A DNA stretch of 64,000 nt from the NCBI GenBank assembly GCA_038318565.1, contig JBBQCI010000007.1:9007-73006 (forward strand). The letters run 5' to 3'. Positions 1 through 8,191 of the stretch are shown in pieces (within the stretch, counting starts at the first letter, position 1; each line of letters starts with the position of its first letter). This DNA comes from UBA11346 sp038318565. GTDB lineage: Bacteria; Planctomycetota; UBA11346. The position numbers and the translations under genes were made by a program. The notes under the pieces are model-generated. The model saw nothing but the letters and a program-made list of their open reading frames with translations, was not told where the DNA came from and made no database searches.

Positions 1-637
1 GGATGAATAGCCCCAGCGAAAGCACCAGGCCAACGGCATTCAGCGCGGCAACGATGTTGACCACGACCGCCGCCAACACGCCGAGATGGATCAGCAGATT
101 GCGACCGCCGCTGACGCGCAGGAACGGCGCATCGAACGCCTCCATCAGAATGGCGCGGTAACACAGACAGAGGACCATGACGGTCGCACAGGTGGTGGCA
201 CAGACCCGCCACAGATCGCCACCGGTGACGCCAAGGATGTTGCCGAAGAGATAGTGCAACAAGTCGATCGGCGCGGCGACCTGACTCATCAGGGCGATGC
301 CGACCGCAAAACAAATGACGAACAACGCACCGAACGCGGCGTCTTCTGGCAAACGGGTCAGATGGTTGACTAGGCCGCTCATCACGGCGGTACCCAGGCC
401 GGCGACCGCAGCGCCGGCATAGAGCCCAGTGTGGCCAGGACCCAGCCAGAGATACGCTAGGCCGATGCCAGGCAGCAGGGCGTGACCGAACGAATCTGCG
501 ATCAGCACGATGCGACGCAGCAACAGGACACAGCCGACTAATCCACCGGCGACGCCAAGCAAAAAAGCCATGGCCAAACCACGGGCGACGAAGCGGTGGG
601 CGAGCGGATCGCTCAACCAGGCAAAGGCGTCACCCAT
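1..637 (-). CDS. Metal ABC transporter permease (ABC-3 family), 3' end cut by window edge
   Basis: Inner-membrane permease of a zinc/manganese/iron-type ABC importer (ZnuB/MntB/SitC family). Reading from the ATG at 637 the frame is open to the window edge (212 codons), so roughly 60-80 residues of a normal 270-290 residue protein are missing. The translation begins MGDAFAWLSDPLAHRF, followed by a hydrophobic segment, then the family's typical RRIVLIADSFGHALLPGI stretch after the first helix, and further membrane helices. The start overlaps the end of the ATPase gene (630) by 8 bases, so the two are translationally coupled. The metal cannot be read from the sequence. The binding protein for this system is not adjacent; the one at 12819-13709 may serve it (inference). 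Confidence 0.9.
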   Translation of the reverse strand, partial: MGDAFAWLSDPLAHRFVARGLAMAFLLGVAGGLVGCVLLLRRIVLIADSFGHALLPGIGLAYLWLGPGHTGLYAGAAVAGLGTAVMSGLVNHLTRLPEDAAFGALFVICFAVGIALMSQVAAPIDLLHYLFGNILGVTGGDLWRVCATTCATVMVLCLCYRAILMEAFDAPFLRVSGGRNLLIHLGVLAAVVVNIVAALNAVGLVLSLGLFI

Positions 638-1370
638 GGGTGGACTCCGCGCCGTAGCATCGAGCGACCAGTTCCGGAGTGAGCGTCTCTGCGGTTGGCC
701 CGCAGGCGATCAATCCGCGATGCATCAACAGGACATGGTCGCACCAAGTGCGCACGGCCGCTAGGTCGTGAATCACTGCAACCGCCAAGCGTCCGCCCTG
801 GGCCCATTCCTTCAGCCGTTTCAACAGGTCGCGGCAGCTCGGCTCATCCAGACCAGTGAGCGGCTCATCAAGCAGCAACACTTCAGCGCCGCTGGCTAGG
901 GCGCGCGCGACCAGGGTGCGCTGCTGCTGGCCGCCTGACAATTCAGCGAACGGTCGCTGAGCCAACGCCGTTACGCCCATCGCCTGCATGGCCGTCGTAA
1001 CCGCCGCGTGGTCCTCGGCCTGGAAACCGCGCAGCATGCCCAGGCGGGCGTAGCGCCCGGTGGCAACGACGGTGGCGACATCAGCAGGAAAACCACCGTC
1101 CTGGCTGCGCCGCTGGCCCAGCCAGCTCACCACACCTGGACGACCCGGAACGTCGTGGCCGTTCCACACGATGCGACCCGAGGTCAGCGGCAGCCAACCG
1201 AGGATGCCATGCAGCAAGGTCGATTTCCCGGCGCCATTGGGACCGACAACGCCGACCAGACCGCCGCACGGCAACGCGCAACTGAGATGATGGACCGCTG
1301 GTCGACGCCGGTAGCAGATGGTGATGTCATCCAACACCAAGTGGTTGTGGTGATGCAGATGACCGCTCAT
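630..1370 (-). CDS. Metal ABC transporter ATP-binding protein with His-rich N-terminus
   Basis: Cytoplasmic ATPase of the metal importer, 246 residues. Walker A GPNGAGKST lies at residues 43-51, the ABC signature LSGGQQQR near 143-150 and Walker B LLLDEP near 164-169, followed by the conserved switch His (VIHDL). It sits between a small membrane protein (4-base ATGA overlap at 1367-1370) and the permease (8-base overlap), so it is the middle gene of a three-gene operon. Odd feature: the extreme N-terminus reads HLHHHNH at residues 4-10, a histidine cluster that could bind metal; family members do not normally need one. Function as a metal importer ATPase rests on pairing with an ABC-3 permease. 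Confidence 0.93.
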   Translation of the reverse strand: MSGHLHHHNHLVLDDITICYRRRPAVHHLSCALPCGGLVGVVGPNGAGKSTLLHGILGWLPLTSGRIVWNGHDVPGRPGVVSWLGQRRSQDGGFPADVATVVATGRYARLGMLRGFQAEDHAAVTTAMQAMGVTALAQRPFAELSGGQQQRTLVARALASGAEVLLLDEPLTGLDEPSCRDLLKRLKEWAQGGRLAVAVIHDLAAVRTWCDHVLLMHRGLIACGPTAETLTPELVARCYGAESTHG

Positions 1371-1780
1371 GGTGCCGGCTCGGTGGCGACCACGTCACCG
1401 GCCCCCCAGACCAGCCGCTCAGGCGCGTCGCCCAAACGCAGGCGCAAACCGCGATGCGGAGCTGCGGTTGCCAACTCCGCCGTCGCTATCACCACCACAT
1501 CTTCGTGCGATGGAACGCTGACCTGACCATGCCACGTCCACTGGTCGCTGGCGGTTGGTGCCTGCTCGGCCCCTAGCACCAAAACACGCCAGCGGACCAC
1601 GGGATAGGTGCTTTGGACTTCCAACGGCAACCGTAGGAGCGCTGCCGGAGCAGTCACGACCAAGGTCGTGGCCGCCACCTGGCCCTCGCGTTCGACGATC
1701 CAGACCAGTGCAACCGCGGCCACGCAGAAGCCCAGGCCCCAGGCACAGCGCAGCCAGGCAGACGCGCGCATGCCAATCAT
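1367..1780 (-). CDS. Small single-span membrane/secreted protein of unknown function in metal ABC operon
   Basis: About 137 residues. The first 30 residues form one hydrophobic segment (LRCAWGLGFCVAAVALVW) that is a signal anchor or signal peptide; the rest is a small soluble domain rich in Val, Ala and Arg and probably beta-stranded. No family is recognised. An in-frame ATG at 1831 exists, but it lies inside a 28-bp palindrome, so the ATG at 1780 (MIGMRASAW) is preferred; MRASAW at 1771 is also possible. It overlaps the ATPase start by 4 bases and is the first gene of the operon. A periplasmic helper role in metal delivery is inference from position only. Confidence 0.6.
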   Translation of the reverse strand: MIGMRASAWLRCAWGLGFCVAAVALVWIVEREGQVAATTLVVTAPAALLRLPLEVQSTYPVVRWRVLVLGAEQAPTASDQWTWHGQVSVPSHEDVVVIATAELATAAPHRGLRLRLGDAPERLVWGAGDVVATEPAP

Positions 1781-1830
1781 GGCTTCACGTCTGGCCGGCA
1801 AGCGGTGTGGAATAACATGCCTCGGCAGCA

Positions 1831-1858
1831 TGCTGTTGATAAATTTTTATCAACAGCA
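1831..1858. promoter_or_regulatory. 28-bp perfect palindrome, probable operator of the metal ABC operon
   Basis: The half-site TGCTGTTGATAAA is followed by TT and then its exact inverse complement, giving 13 paired bases on each side of a 2-base centre. It lies about 50 bases upstream of the first gene of the metal ABC operon (start 1780) and downstream of the outer-membrane gene ending at 1903. The AT-rich TTGATAA/TTATCAA core resembles Fur-superfamily operators (Fur, Zur, Mur). Binding by such a regulator is inference. As RNA it would also form a hairpin with an interior A/T run, so a role as a terminator for the upstream gene cannot be excluded. Confidence 0.7.
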
Positions 1859-1902
1859 GCACCACTGTGGCTGCCCGGCATGTACCGCCGGACGTCCGCC
1901 GT

Positions 1903-3315
1903 TCAGAACGCGACGTTGATGTTCGCGCCGCCCAGCCAGATCAGGTCGTTGCCTGTGATGGTGCCGGGCTTGGCGATCTCCTGCGCGTCGCCGAGGCCGT
2001 CCCCAGGCTTGAGCAGGCCACCGAACAGGCGGATTTGCGCATTGTAGGTATACTGCCAGCGTAGGGTGAGATCGAGTTCGGTGCCAAACGAACGGCTGCC
2101 GTCGGTAACCACAGCCTCGCTGAGTCGGTAGTAGGCCAGCGTGCTGTCGATGCGCACTTTGTCACGCTCGTCGAAACCGGTACCGATGCGGAACTTCAAC
2201 GACTCCAGGTTGCCGACGGTCAGGCGGGACAGCTCGCCGTATTTCTCGTTCTCGACGATCAGGGTGTCGCTGATGCTCTCCCACTCGTTGACGAAGCCCT
2301 CGACATCCGTGGTGGCCGGATCATCGCCAGTCATATAGCCAGCGATCAATTGGAGCCGTCCCTTGCCATACTGGCTGAACTGCCAATCCAGTCCGGTCTC
2401 ACCACCATAGCCGCCGAAGCTGGCATCACTGCCGGCGTCTCCTTGCTGGAAGCCGACCTCTAACCACAGACCGGTTTCCCCACTGCGCCAGTCGATGCCG
2501 CCGCCATAGGTGCGCAGGTTGTCGCCTTTGCGCACGCCGCCGACCACTGGCTCAACCTGCTCGGAGGCATTGAGGGTCACAAAGACCTTATCGCCATCGG
2601 CCGTCGCCGGCTTCCAGTCGAGGGTGGCGCCGAAAATGGTGGAGGCATCCGGCAGGCGGTAGATCCACGGGCTGATCACCATCACATCAAAACCGCTATA
2701 ACTGGCCCGGACGCCGTCCCACGAACCGATCGCCGGATCATCAGCTCGCGAATCGAACATAAATGCACCACGGTCAGCGACCATGTTCCAACTGACCGGC
2801 GTGCGGCCGGCGATCACGCCCAGTTCCTCGAAGCCGAGGAACTCCTTGAGGTTGACGTAGGCATCCTTGAGGACGAGTTGCGACTTCTCGGAGTTGATTT
2901 GCGATTCGTTCGAAGGCGGAGCGACCACGCCTGGACGCGTGTTCGTCACGCCGTAGTCGCCCATGTCGGCGTTGTAGCCGAAGCCGATGACTGCGGTCGC
3001 CCGCTCGTCCATCTTGATTTTCAGGCCGAGTTCGGCGCGCATCGTGCCATAGCCGCGATGATCGGACCCGTCTTTGTTCGAGTCGGTGTAGTTGTTGCGC
3101 TGCAGCACATCCAGGTCGATCAGGCCCTGGACGACCACTTGGCGGGCAGCTCCGGCAGCGGCGCGTCCGGCCCCAAAATCGGTGATCGGGGCGAGACCGT
3201 TGCCGCCGTCCAGCGCCGTCGTGCCGCCACGCGGCACCTGGGTCGGCGTATCTGCGGCGGCCAGGGCACCAGCGAGCAGGAGCAGGGCAGGAACGGGATA
3301 GCAGATGGATGACAT
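1903..3315 (-). CDS. Outer-membrane beta-barrel protein (porin-like)
   Basis: About 470 residues. The ATG at 3315 gives MSSICYPVPALLLLAGALAAAD, a clean signal peptide, with GGAG about 8 bases upstream; upstream ATGs would spoil it. The mature protein alternates hydrophobic and polar residues, has many aromatic girdle-type residues (YAYYRLS, WQYTYNAQIRLFGG) and ends in Phe, the usual terminal signal for barrel insertion by BAM. It resembles alginate-export/phosphate-porin type barrels in general organisation, but no specific substrate can be named. The gene precedes the metal ABC operon on the same strand with a palindrome in between, so it may be a metal-related porin (inference). Confidence 0.8.
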   Translation of the reverse strand: MSSICYPVPALLLLAGALAAADTPTQVPRGGTTALDGGNGLAPITDFGAGRAAAGAARQVVVQGLIDLDVLQRNNYTDSNKDGSDHRGYGTMRAELGLKIKMDERATAVIGFGYNADMGDYGVTNTRPGVVAPPSNESQINSEKSQLVLKDAYVNLKEFLGFEELGVIAGRTPVSWNMVADRGAFMFDSRADDPAIGSWDGVRASYSGFDVMVISPWIYRLPDASTIFGATLDWKPATADGDKVFVTLNASEQVEPVVGGVRKGDNLRTYGGGIDWRSGETGLWLEVGFQQGDAGSDASFGGYGGETGLDWQFSQYGKGRLQLIAGYMTGDDPATTDVEGFVNEWESISDTLIVENEKYGELSRLTVGNLESLKFRIGTGFDERDKVRIDSTLAYYRLSEAVVTDGSRSFGTELDLTLRWQYTYNAQIRLFGGLLKPGDGLGDAQEIAKPGTITGNDLIWLGGANINVAF

Positions 3316-3404
3316 GGGGGCTCCAACGGAAGGGCGCAGGTTAGAGCGCTGGGCCGGCACGCCAACCGTATTGCAGCCCTGGCCATGGTCGGCAGAGTCT
3401 GGCC

Positions 3405-4361
3405 ATGCGCGTCCTCATCTTCCTTGTCCTCCTCGCGGCCGCCGGTGGAGGCGCCTGGTACTGGTGGAAACACCACCAGACTGCATCTGCCCTGGACAAC
3501 CCCTTCGATCCGACCAACCCGATCGTCGCCCCTGCTGCCGATCTGCCGGCAGACGCCAAGAAGGCGATGGACGAGGCCGACACCCTGTGGTCGCAGGCCG
3601 GCGCAGACGCCCCCCGCGCGCCAAACGCGCCACGCATGGCTAAGCTCTACAGCCAGGTTTTGCTGGCGATGTACGGCCTGCCTGGCGGCCATGACGCCGA
3701 AGCGACCCTGCTGCGCGACCGCCTGACTCCCCTGGGCGAGGCGCTCTTCTTCTCCAAGGCGAAGTGGCCAAACGACGACAGTGGGCTAATGGGCGTGCAC
3801 AGCGTCAGTCCCGGCGAGAATCCTGACGCCATCGCGCGCAGCTACGGTATGAGCCGCGAATTGCTCAATCGTCTACGCGGCAAGGATGTCAATTCGGCGG
3901 ATCTGCGTTCGGGTGAGACCATCAAGGTGATCAAGATCAAGGATGCCGGTGGAAATCTGATCGAAGTTGACCTGTCCGACTACACCCTCGATCTCTACAT
4001 CGGCGGGGTCTTCGCCAAGCGCTACACCATCGCACACGGCGCTGCCGAGTCGCCGACTCCGATCGGCACGACCCAGATCACCAACCGGGTGTGGCATCCG
4101 CAGTGGACCCATCCGACCAACAAGAAGGTTTTGTCGTACGGTGATCCCGAGAACATCCTCGGCCCGATCTGGTTGGCCTTCGACGCGAAGTTGCTGGGTG
4201 CCAGCAGCATCGGCATCCACGGCTATACCGGGATCGATGGCAAGATGCAGGCTCAAGTCAGCAACGGCTGCATCCGCATGCAGAACCAGGACGCCGAGGA
4301 ATTGTTCCAGCTGATCGCCAACCCAGACCGCGCCCAGACCGCGGTGACCATCAGACCGTAA
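3405..4361 (+). CDS. L,D-transpeptidase (YkuD) with LysM-like domain
   Basis: Periplasmic peptidoglycan cross-linking or lipoprotein-anchoring enzyme, 318 residues. Residues 1-20 form a hydrophobic signal anchor followed by WYWWKHH. Residues about 128-172 form a LysM-like peptidoglycan-binding unit (GVHSVSPGENPDAIARSYG). Residues about 180-316 are the YkuD domain with catalytic His272 (IHGYTG) and Cys289 in the SNGCIRM motif. The spacing of His and Cys matches active family members. The gene stands alone, divergent from the barrel gene and convergent with the PTS-IIA gene. Confidence in the fold and chemistry is high; whether it makes 3-3 cross-links or attaches proteins cannot be told. Confidence 0.93.
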   Translation: MRVLIFLVLLAAAGGGAWYWWKHHQTASALDNPFDPTNPIVAPAADLPADAKKAMDEADTLWSQAGADAPRAPNAPRMAKLYSQVLLAMYGLPGGHDAEATLLRDRLTPLGEALFFSKAKWPNDDSGLMGVHSVSPGENPDAIARSYGMSRELLNRLRGKDVNSADLRSGETIKVIKIKDAGGNLIEVDLSDYTLDLYIGGVFAKRYTIAHGAAESPTPIGTTQITNRVWHPQWTHPTNKKVLSYGDPENILGPIWLAFDAKLLGASSIGIHGYTGIDGKMQAQVSNGCIRMQNQDAEELFQLIANPDRAQTAVTIRP

Positions 4362-4379
4362 AGGTCGTACATCTGGGGA

Positions 4380-4895
4380 TTATCGGAAGAATGCCCGCAG
4401 CGTGTTGAACACATCCTGCTCGGTCTCGGCGGCCATCAGACCGGCGAGCGAGTCCTCATCCTGGACCAGCTGGGCGAACTCGCGGTAGACCTGCAGGTAG
4501 GTGCGATCGTCCCACGGCGGGCTGGTCAGCAACACGAAGAGCCGGGTCGGATCGCCGTCGAGGCTGTCGAAGTCGAGGCCGGGCGGCTCGGCCCGGGCCA
4601 GTCCGATGATGAACGTCTTCGCCTGATAGGTACGGACATGCGGAATGGCGATGCCGGGTGCGATGGCGGTGGTCGCCTTGCGCTCGCGATGCGACAGGTC
4701 TTTGGTCAGCTTGCCGAGGTTGGCGATGTCTCCGCTGCGTGACAGCAGTTCAGCCAATTCGCTGATCAGCACTTCCTTCTCGCGCCGGTGACGGGCGCCT
4801 TTGGTTGCTTCGCTCTCGTCCGGCTCGCCCTCGGCGGGGACAAAGTCGAGGCGCAGTTTGATGCACTGCGGGCGCAGGAATCTGAGGATGTTCAC
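4380..4895 (-). CDS. PTS EIIA domain protein (fructose/nitrogen-regulatory type)
   Basis: 171 residues. After a charged N-terminal region, residues 42-170 form a PTS EIIA type-2 domain; the phospho-acceptor His86 lies in the IAIPHVR motif. No membrane PTS component is present nearby, so a regulatory PtsN-like role is more likely than sugar uptake. Its start overlaps the end of the upstream LptA-like gene by 4 bases (4892-4895). In many proteobacteria ptsN also lies near lptA, which makes this pairing interesting. It is the last gene of the HU / LptA-like / EIIA operon. Confidence 0.85.
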   Translation of the reverse strand: MNILRFLRPQCIKLRLDFVPAEGEPDESEATKGARHRREKEVLISELAELLSRSGDIANLGKLTKDLSHRERKATTAIAPGIAIPHVRTYQAKTFIIGLARAEPPGLDFDSLDGDPTRLFVLLTSPPWDDRTYLQVYREFAQLVQDEDSLAGLMAAETEQDVFNTLRAFFR

Positions 4896-5719
4896 TTGCC
4901 CAGGGTCGGTTTACTGCCGCCCAGATGGGGGATGAGATCGTCGCCATCGCGCATCTCATAGTCGCCGGTGTCGCTCTGGTAGCCACTGAGTGCACCGTCT
5001 GCACCGAAGTACAGCGACATAGTCATGCCACTGGCGCGCATGCCGTAGGTGTTGGCGCCGATCAACGTGTCAACCACTGCCTGTTCGACGGGGACCATAG
5101 TGACCAGACGCAGCACCACCGCCGGCTTAGCCGGAGTCGTGCCGTCGGCTGGACGACCATAGAGATGCAGCGCGGTCATGCGTGGGGTGTCGATGCCAAG
5201 CGGCCCACCCGCCTGCACCGTGCCGACGAATTCCAGCACCGCGCGATCAGCCCAGGCGACATGCTGGCGCAGCCCCTTGGCCGTGTTCACCACGCCGACG
5301 ACGTCGCCGAGATCGCTGGCTTCACCGCGGAAGCGCACTTCGGTTGGTTTTGCAGGATCCGCATCAAGCCGGCGGATGGCCAGCGTCCGCGGCCGCAGCA
5401 GCCCGCGGAAGGCGATCTGCGGCATCTGCGAATTGGTTGAATCAAACAGCACACGTCCATCCGGCCCGCCGATCAGGTCGGCCGTCGAGAGCACCGGCTT
5501 GGGCGTACCCGCCAGCGCAGCCATGCGGTAGGTCAGACGTTCGCACTCGAGGCGCACCTGCTCGTAGCGCATGCGCACGCCACCGGCTGCCTCGCTCGGT
5601 TGGTCAGGCGACATGCTCAGCTTCATCGCCCCCGAGGACGAAAAGGACATCACCGGTTGGGCGTTCTCCACACAGGCGAGAGACGCCGCCAGCAGGATGA
5701 CCATCGCCGCCCGGCGCAT
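4892..5719 (-). CDS. Secreted protein, possibly LptA/LptC-like (OstA-type)
   Basis: 275 residues from the ATG at 5719, which lies 1 base after the HU stop codon. Residues 1-20 (MRRAAMVILLAASLACV) are a signal peptide; the Cys at about 17 does not make a clean lipobox. The mature part is repetitive beta-strand sequence with phrases such as GVRMRYEQVRLECERLTY, reminiscent of the beta-jellyroll of LPS-transport proteins LptA/LptC. The assignment is supported mainly by its position next to a PtsN-like gene, as in the lptA-lptB-rpoN-hpf-ptsN order of enterobacteria. No diagnostic motif was seen, so the function remains tentative. Confidence 0.55.
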   Translation of the reverse strand: MRRAAMVILLAASLACVENAQPVMSFSSSGAMKLSMSPDQPSEAAGGVRMRYEQVRLECERLTYRMAALAGTPKPVLSTADLIGGPDGRVLFDSTNSQMPQIAFRGLLRPRTLAIRRLDADPAKPTEVRFRGEASDLGDVVGVVNTAKGLRQHVAWADRAVLEFVGTVQAGGPLGIDTPRMTALHLYGRPADGTTPAKPAVVLRLVTMVPVEQAVVDTLIGANTYGMRASGMTMSLYFGADGALSGYQSDTGDYEMRDGDDLIPHLGGSKPTLGK

Positions 5720-5720
5720 C

Positions 5721-6062
5721 TCAGACCTTGGTTTCAGTGCCCGGCAGCGGATTGCCGTCGGCGTCAACCGAGAGGTCCTTGACCTTGGCCTTTAGCAGTC
5801 GGCCAGCGCGGAACTTCACCACCGTCCGACGCTGCACTGGCACCTTCTCGAGGGTCTTCGGATTCAGCGCTGTGCGCGGCTTGCGCGAGACCAGTTCGAA
5901 GACACCAAAATCACGGAATTCCAGGCGGTTGCCTCGACCCAACTCATCGACGATGTCGTCGAGAAAGGCCTGGATGACCTGCAGGGTTTGACCCTGGGGC
6001 AGGTTGAGCTTGGCCGCGATACGGTCGGCGAGAACCCGCTTGGCGATCGTCTGTTCTGACAT
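5721..6062 (-). CDS. HU/IHF family DNA-binding protein
   Basis: 113 residues, slightly longer than the usual 90-95 because of a C-terminal tail (VKDLSVDADGNPLPGTETKV). It has the HU fold: an N-terminal helical pair (VLADRIAAKLNLPQGQ), GNRLEFRDFGVFEL and the DNA-binding arm with NPKT and then VKFRAGRLLK. Nucleoid-associated architectural protein. First gene of an operon with the LptA-like and PTS-IIA genes. A strong candidate promoter lies just upstream (6095-6123). HU versus IHF cannot be separated with certainty. Confidence 0.92.
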   Translation of the reverse strand: MSEQTIAKRVLADRIAAKLNLPQGQTLQVIQAFLDDIVDELGRGNRLEFRDFGVFELVSRKPRTALNPKTLEKVPVQRRTVVKFRAGRLLKAKVKDLSVDADGNPLPGTETKV

Positions 6063-6094
6063 GAGCTCGGTCTCCGATGGTTGTCCTGCATAGA

Positions 6095-6123
6095 GTTATA
6101 GCGGACGGGGGAGCTCCGGGCAA
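6095..6123 (-). promoter_or_regulatory. Candidate sigma-70 promoter for the HU operon
   Basis: On the minus strand, TTGCCC (plus 6118-6123) and TATAAC (plus 6095-6100) are separated by exactly 17 bases, close to the sigma-70 consensus. The HU start codon follows about 33 bases downstream of the -10 box. Transcription start is not proven. Confidence 0.5.
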
Positions 6124-6237
6124 GTGTCTTCACGCTGCAAGTCGCTGGACTGACTGATCTTCCGGTGTGGGCGACGGATCTGTCGGTCAACCCAGGCAAC
6201 CATGGCGCAACCATCCTGCATCATGTAAATCCTCAGC

Positions 6238-7155
6238 ATGCAAGACGCTGCGCTCGCAACCGCGCTCGTCGATGGAATATCCACGGTGTTTCGTGGCCAT
6301 CGTCGCGCCGCTGAACTCACCATTACGGGCTGGCTGGCTCGCGGCCACCTGCTGGTCGAAGACGTGCCGGGAGTCGGCAAGACCACTCTCGCCCGCGCCC
6401 TTGCCGCCGCCACCGGTGGCAGCTTCAAACGCATCCAGTGCGTCCCCGACTTGATGCCGGCCGACATCACCGGCACCTCGGTGTGGGACGAACATGAGCG
6501 CCGCTTCGTCTTCCACCCCGGTCCGGTGTTCTGCGATGTGCTGTTGGCTGACGAGTTGAACCGCACTCCGCCTCGCACGCAGAGCGCATTGCTTGAAGCG
6601 CTGGCCGAGGGCCAGGTCACCGCTGATGGCGAGGCCCGTCCGTTGGCCGAACGTTTCTGCTGCATCGCCACGCAGAATCCGATCGACCACGCCGGCACCT
6701 ATCCGTTACCCGACAGCCAGCGCGACCGCTTCCTGTTACGCTTCGCTCTCGGCTATCCCGATCAGTCCGCCGAACTGGAACTGATGCGACGTGACGGTGC
6801 TGGCGCCGACCTCGCCCGGCTGGGTGCGGTGGTCGATGCCGCCGGAGCGGCCCACCTGCGCCAGGCCGCCGCTGCGATCGCCGTCTCTGACGAAGTACGC
6901 GGCTACGCTCTCGCCGTAATCCGCGCCACCCGCGCCAGCAAGGGCTTGGCCTTGGGTGCCAGCCCGCGGGCGGCACTGGGACTGCAACGCCTGGCTCAGG
7001 CCCGCGCCCTGCTTGCCGGTCGTTCCTTCACCACGCCCGACGACGTCCAGGGCATCGCCGTCGAGGCCCTGGCCCATCGCGTCGTGCCACGTGGGGCAGG
7101 TGATCCCGAACAGGCGGTGCGCGACGTGGTCGCCGCCGTTCCCGTCCCGCGCTGA
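6238..7155 (+). CDS. MoxR-family AAA+ ATPase
   Basis: 305 residues. Walker A lies in EDVPGVGKTTLAR (residues 41-53) and Walker B/sensor in ADELNRTPPRTQSALLEAL near 104-122; FKRIQCVPDLMPADITG is the typical MoxR motif. MoxR ATPases work as chaperones with DUF58 and often VWA or transglutaminase partners in envelope or complex maturation; the next two genes are exactly these. The downstream DUF58 gene begins 4 bases after its stop. It opens a run of six tightly packed genes extending to 12815. No clear ribosome binding site precedes the ATG at 6238, so the start could vary slightly. Confidence 0.95.
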   Translation: MQDAALATALVDGISTVFRGHRRAAELTITGWLARGHLLVEDVPGVGKTTLARALAAATGGSFKRIQCVPDLMPADITGTSVWDEHERRFVFHPGPVFCDVLLADELNRTPPRTQSALLEALAEGQVTADGEARPLAERFCCIATQNPIDHAGTYPLPDSQRDRFLLRFALGYPDQSAELELMRRDGAGADLARLGAVVDAAGAAHLRQAAAAIAVSDEVRGYALAVIRATRASKGLALGASPRAALGLQRLAQARALLAGRSFTTPDDVQGIAVEALAHRVVPRGAGDPEQAVRDVVAAVPVPR

Positions 7156-7159
7156 CAAC

Positions 7160-8191
7160 ATGCGCACCAGACTCACCCCGCTGGGCTGGATCACCGGCGC
7201 CGAGGGTGTCGCATTGTGTCTGGTACCAGCCTGGCAGGTCGCTCCGCTCGCCGCGGTCGGCGGGATCGCGATGCTCGCCGCCTTGGGTGCCGCCCGCCTG
7301 CTCGCCCCACGCGGGCTGGCCATGGTGCAGGCCACCTGGGTGCCGCCACGCACGATCCACGCCGGTGCCGAAGCGGTGATGACCGCGCAACTGAGCTTCA
7401 ACACACCTGCGCCCCCCTGTACCCTGTGGGCGTGGGATCCGCGGGCGCGCGAGCAACGCCAGGTTGCTCGCCTTTCGGTAAACGATCAGGCCGGTTGCAC
7501 CGTGCGCTGGGTCATGCGCTTTCCCAATCGCGGTGCGGTCCATCTTCCGGCACTGCAGATTTCCGGCGTGCAGCCGCTTGGCCTGATCGAGGCACGCCGC
7601 AGCGCTGGCGACGGGTCCACGGTGATCGTCCTGCCACCGATCGGCCGCATCCGCGCGGGATTACGTGCCCGTCTGGCCGAATGGTTTGCCGGCGTCGCCG
7701 TCGCACCCGAGCCGGGTGGCGACGATCTCGGACGGCTACGCGCCTGGGCCCCTGGCGATCCACGTTCGCGCATTCACTGGCGGGCGAGCGCCCGGCATCA
7801 GCAGCTACTGGTCGCCGAACGCCATGCCCCGGCTGCTCGCCGCCTCGCCATCGCCATCGATCCACTGGCCAGTGCCGTGGTGTTCGAACGCCTGGTGTCG
7901 GCTGCAGCGACCCTGGTCGACGATCTCGCTGCGCGCGGCTGGGAACTCATGGTGCATCACGGCCATGTACCGCGCGGAGCCACCGGTGCCCGCGACCGTC
8001 TCCTGGAAGCGCTAGCGCTAGCGCGCCCCGGCGGTGCACCACTGGAGGAGATCGTCCCTCGTGGAGCGCCCTGCCTGGCCTTGCTCGCCGAAGGCACGCG
8101 GCCCCCAGACAACCAGCCGCCGCCCCTGGTCATCCGCGATGACGAACTGGCCCGCCTGATCCACCTGCCGCGCCGGCTGGGTCGCGCATGA
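7160..8191 (+). CDS. DUF58 domain protein
   Basis: 343 residues from the ATG at 7160. Two hydrophobic segments lie in the first 50 residues, followed by a soluble region; the DUF58 signature DPRSRIHWRASARHQQLLV lies near residues 197-215. DUF58 proteins are the standard partners of MoxR ATPases and probably recruit or bind their targets. The gene starts 4 bases after moxR and its own stop overlaps the transglutaminase start by 4 bases (8188-8191), indicating coupling. Molecular role is not known precisely for any family member. Confidence 0.92.
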   Translation: MRTRLTPLGWITGAEGVALCLVPAWQVAPLAAVGGIAMLAALGAARLLAPRGLAMVQATWVPPRTIHAGAEAVMTAQLSFNTPAPPCTLWAWDPRAREQRQVARLSVNDQAGCTVRWVMRFPNRGAVHLPALQISGVQPLGLIEARRSAGDGSTVIVLPPIGRIRAGLRARLAEWFAGVAVAPEPGGDDLGRLRAWAPGDPRSRIHWRASARHQQLLVAERHAPAARRLAIAIDPLASAVVFERLVSAAATLVDDLAARGWELMVHHGHVPRGATGARDRLLEALALARPGGAPLEEIVPRGAPCLALLAEGTRPPDNQPPPLVIRDDELARLIHLPRRLGRA

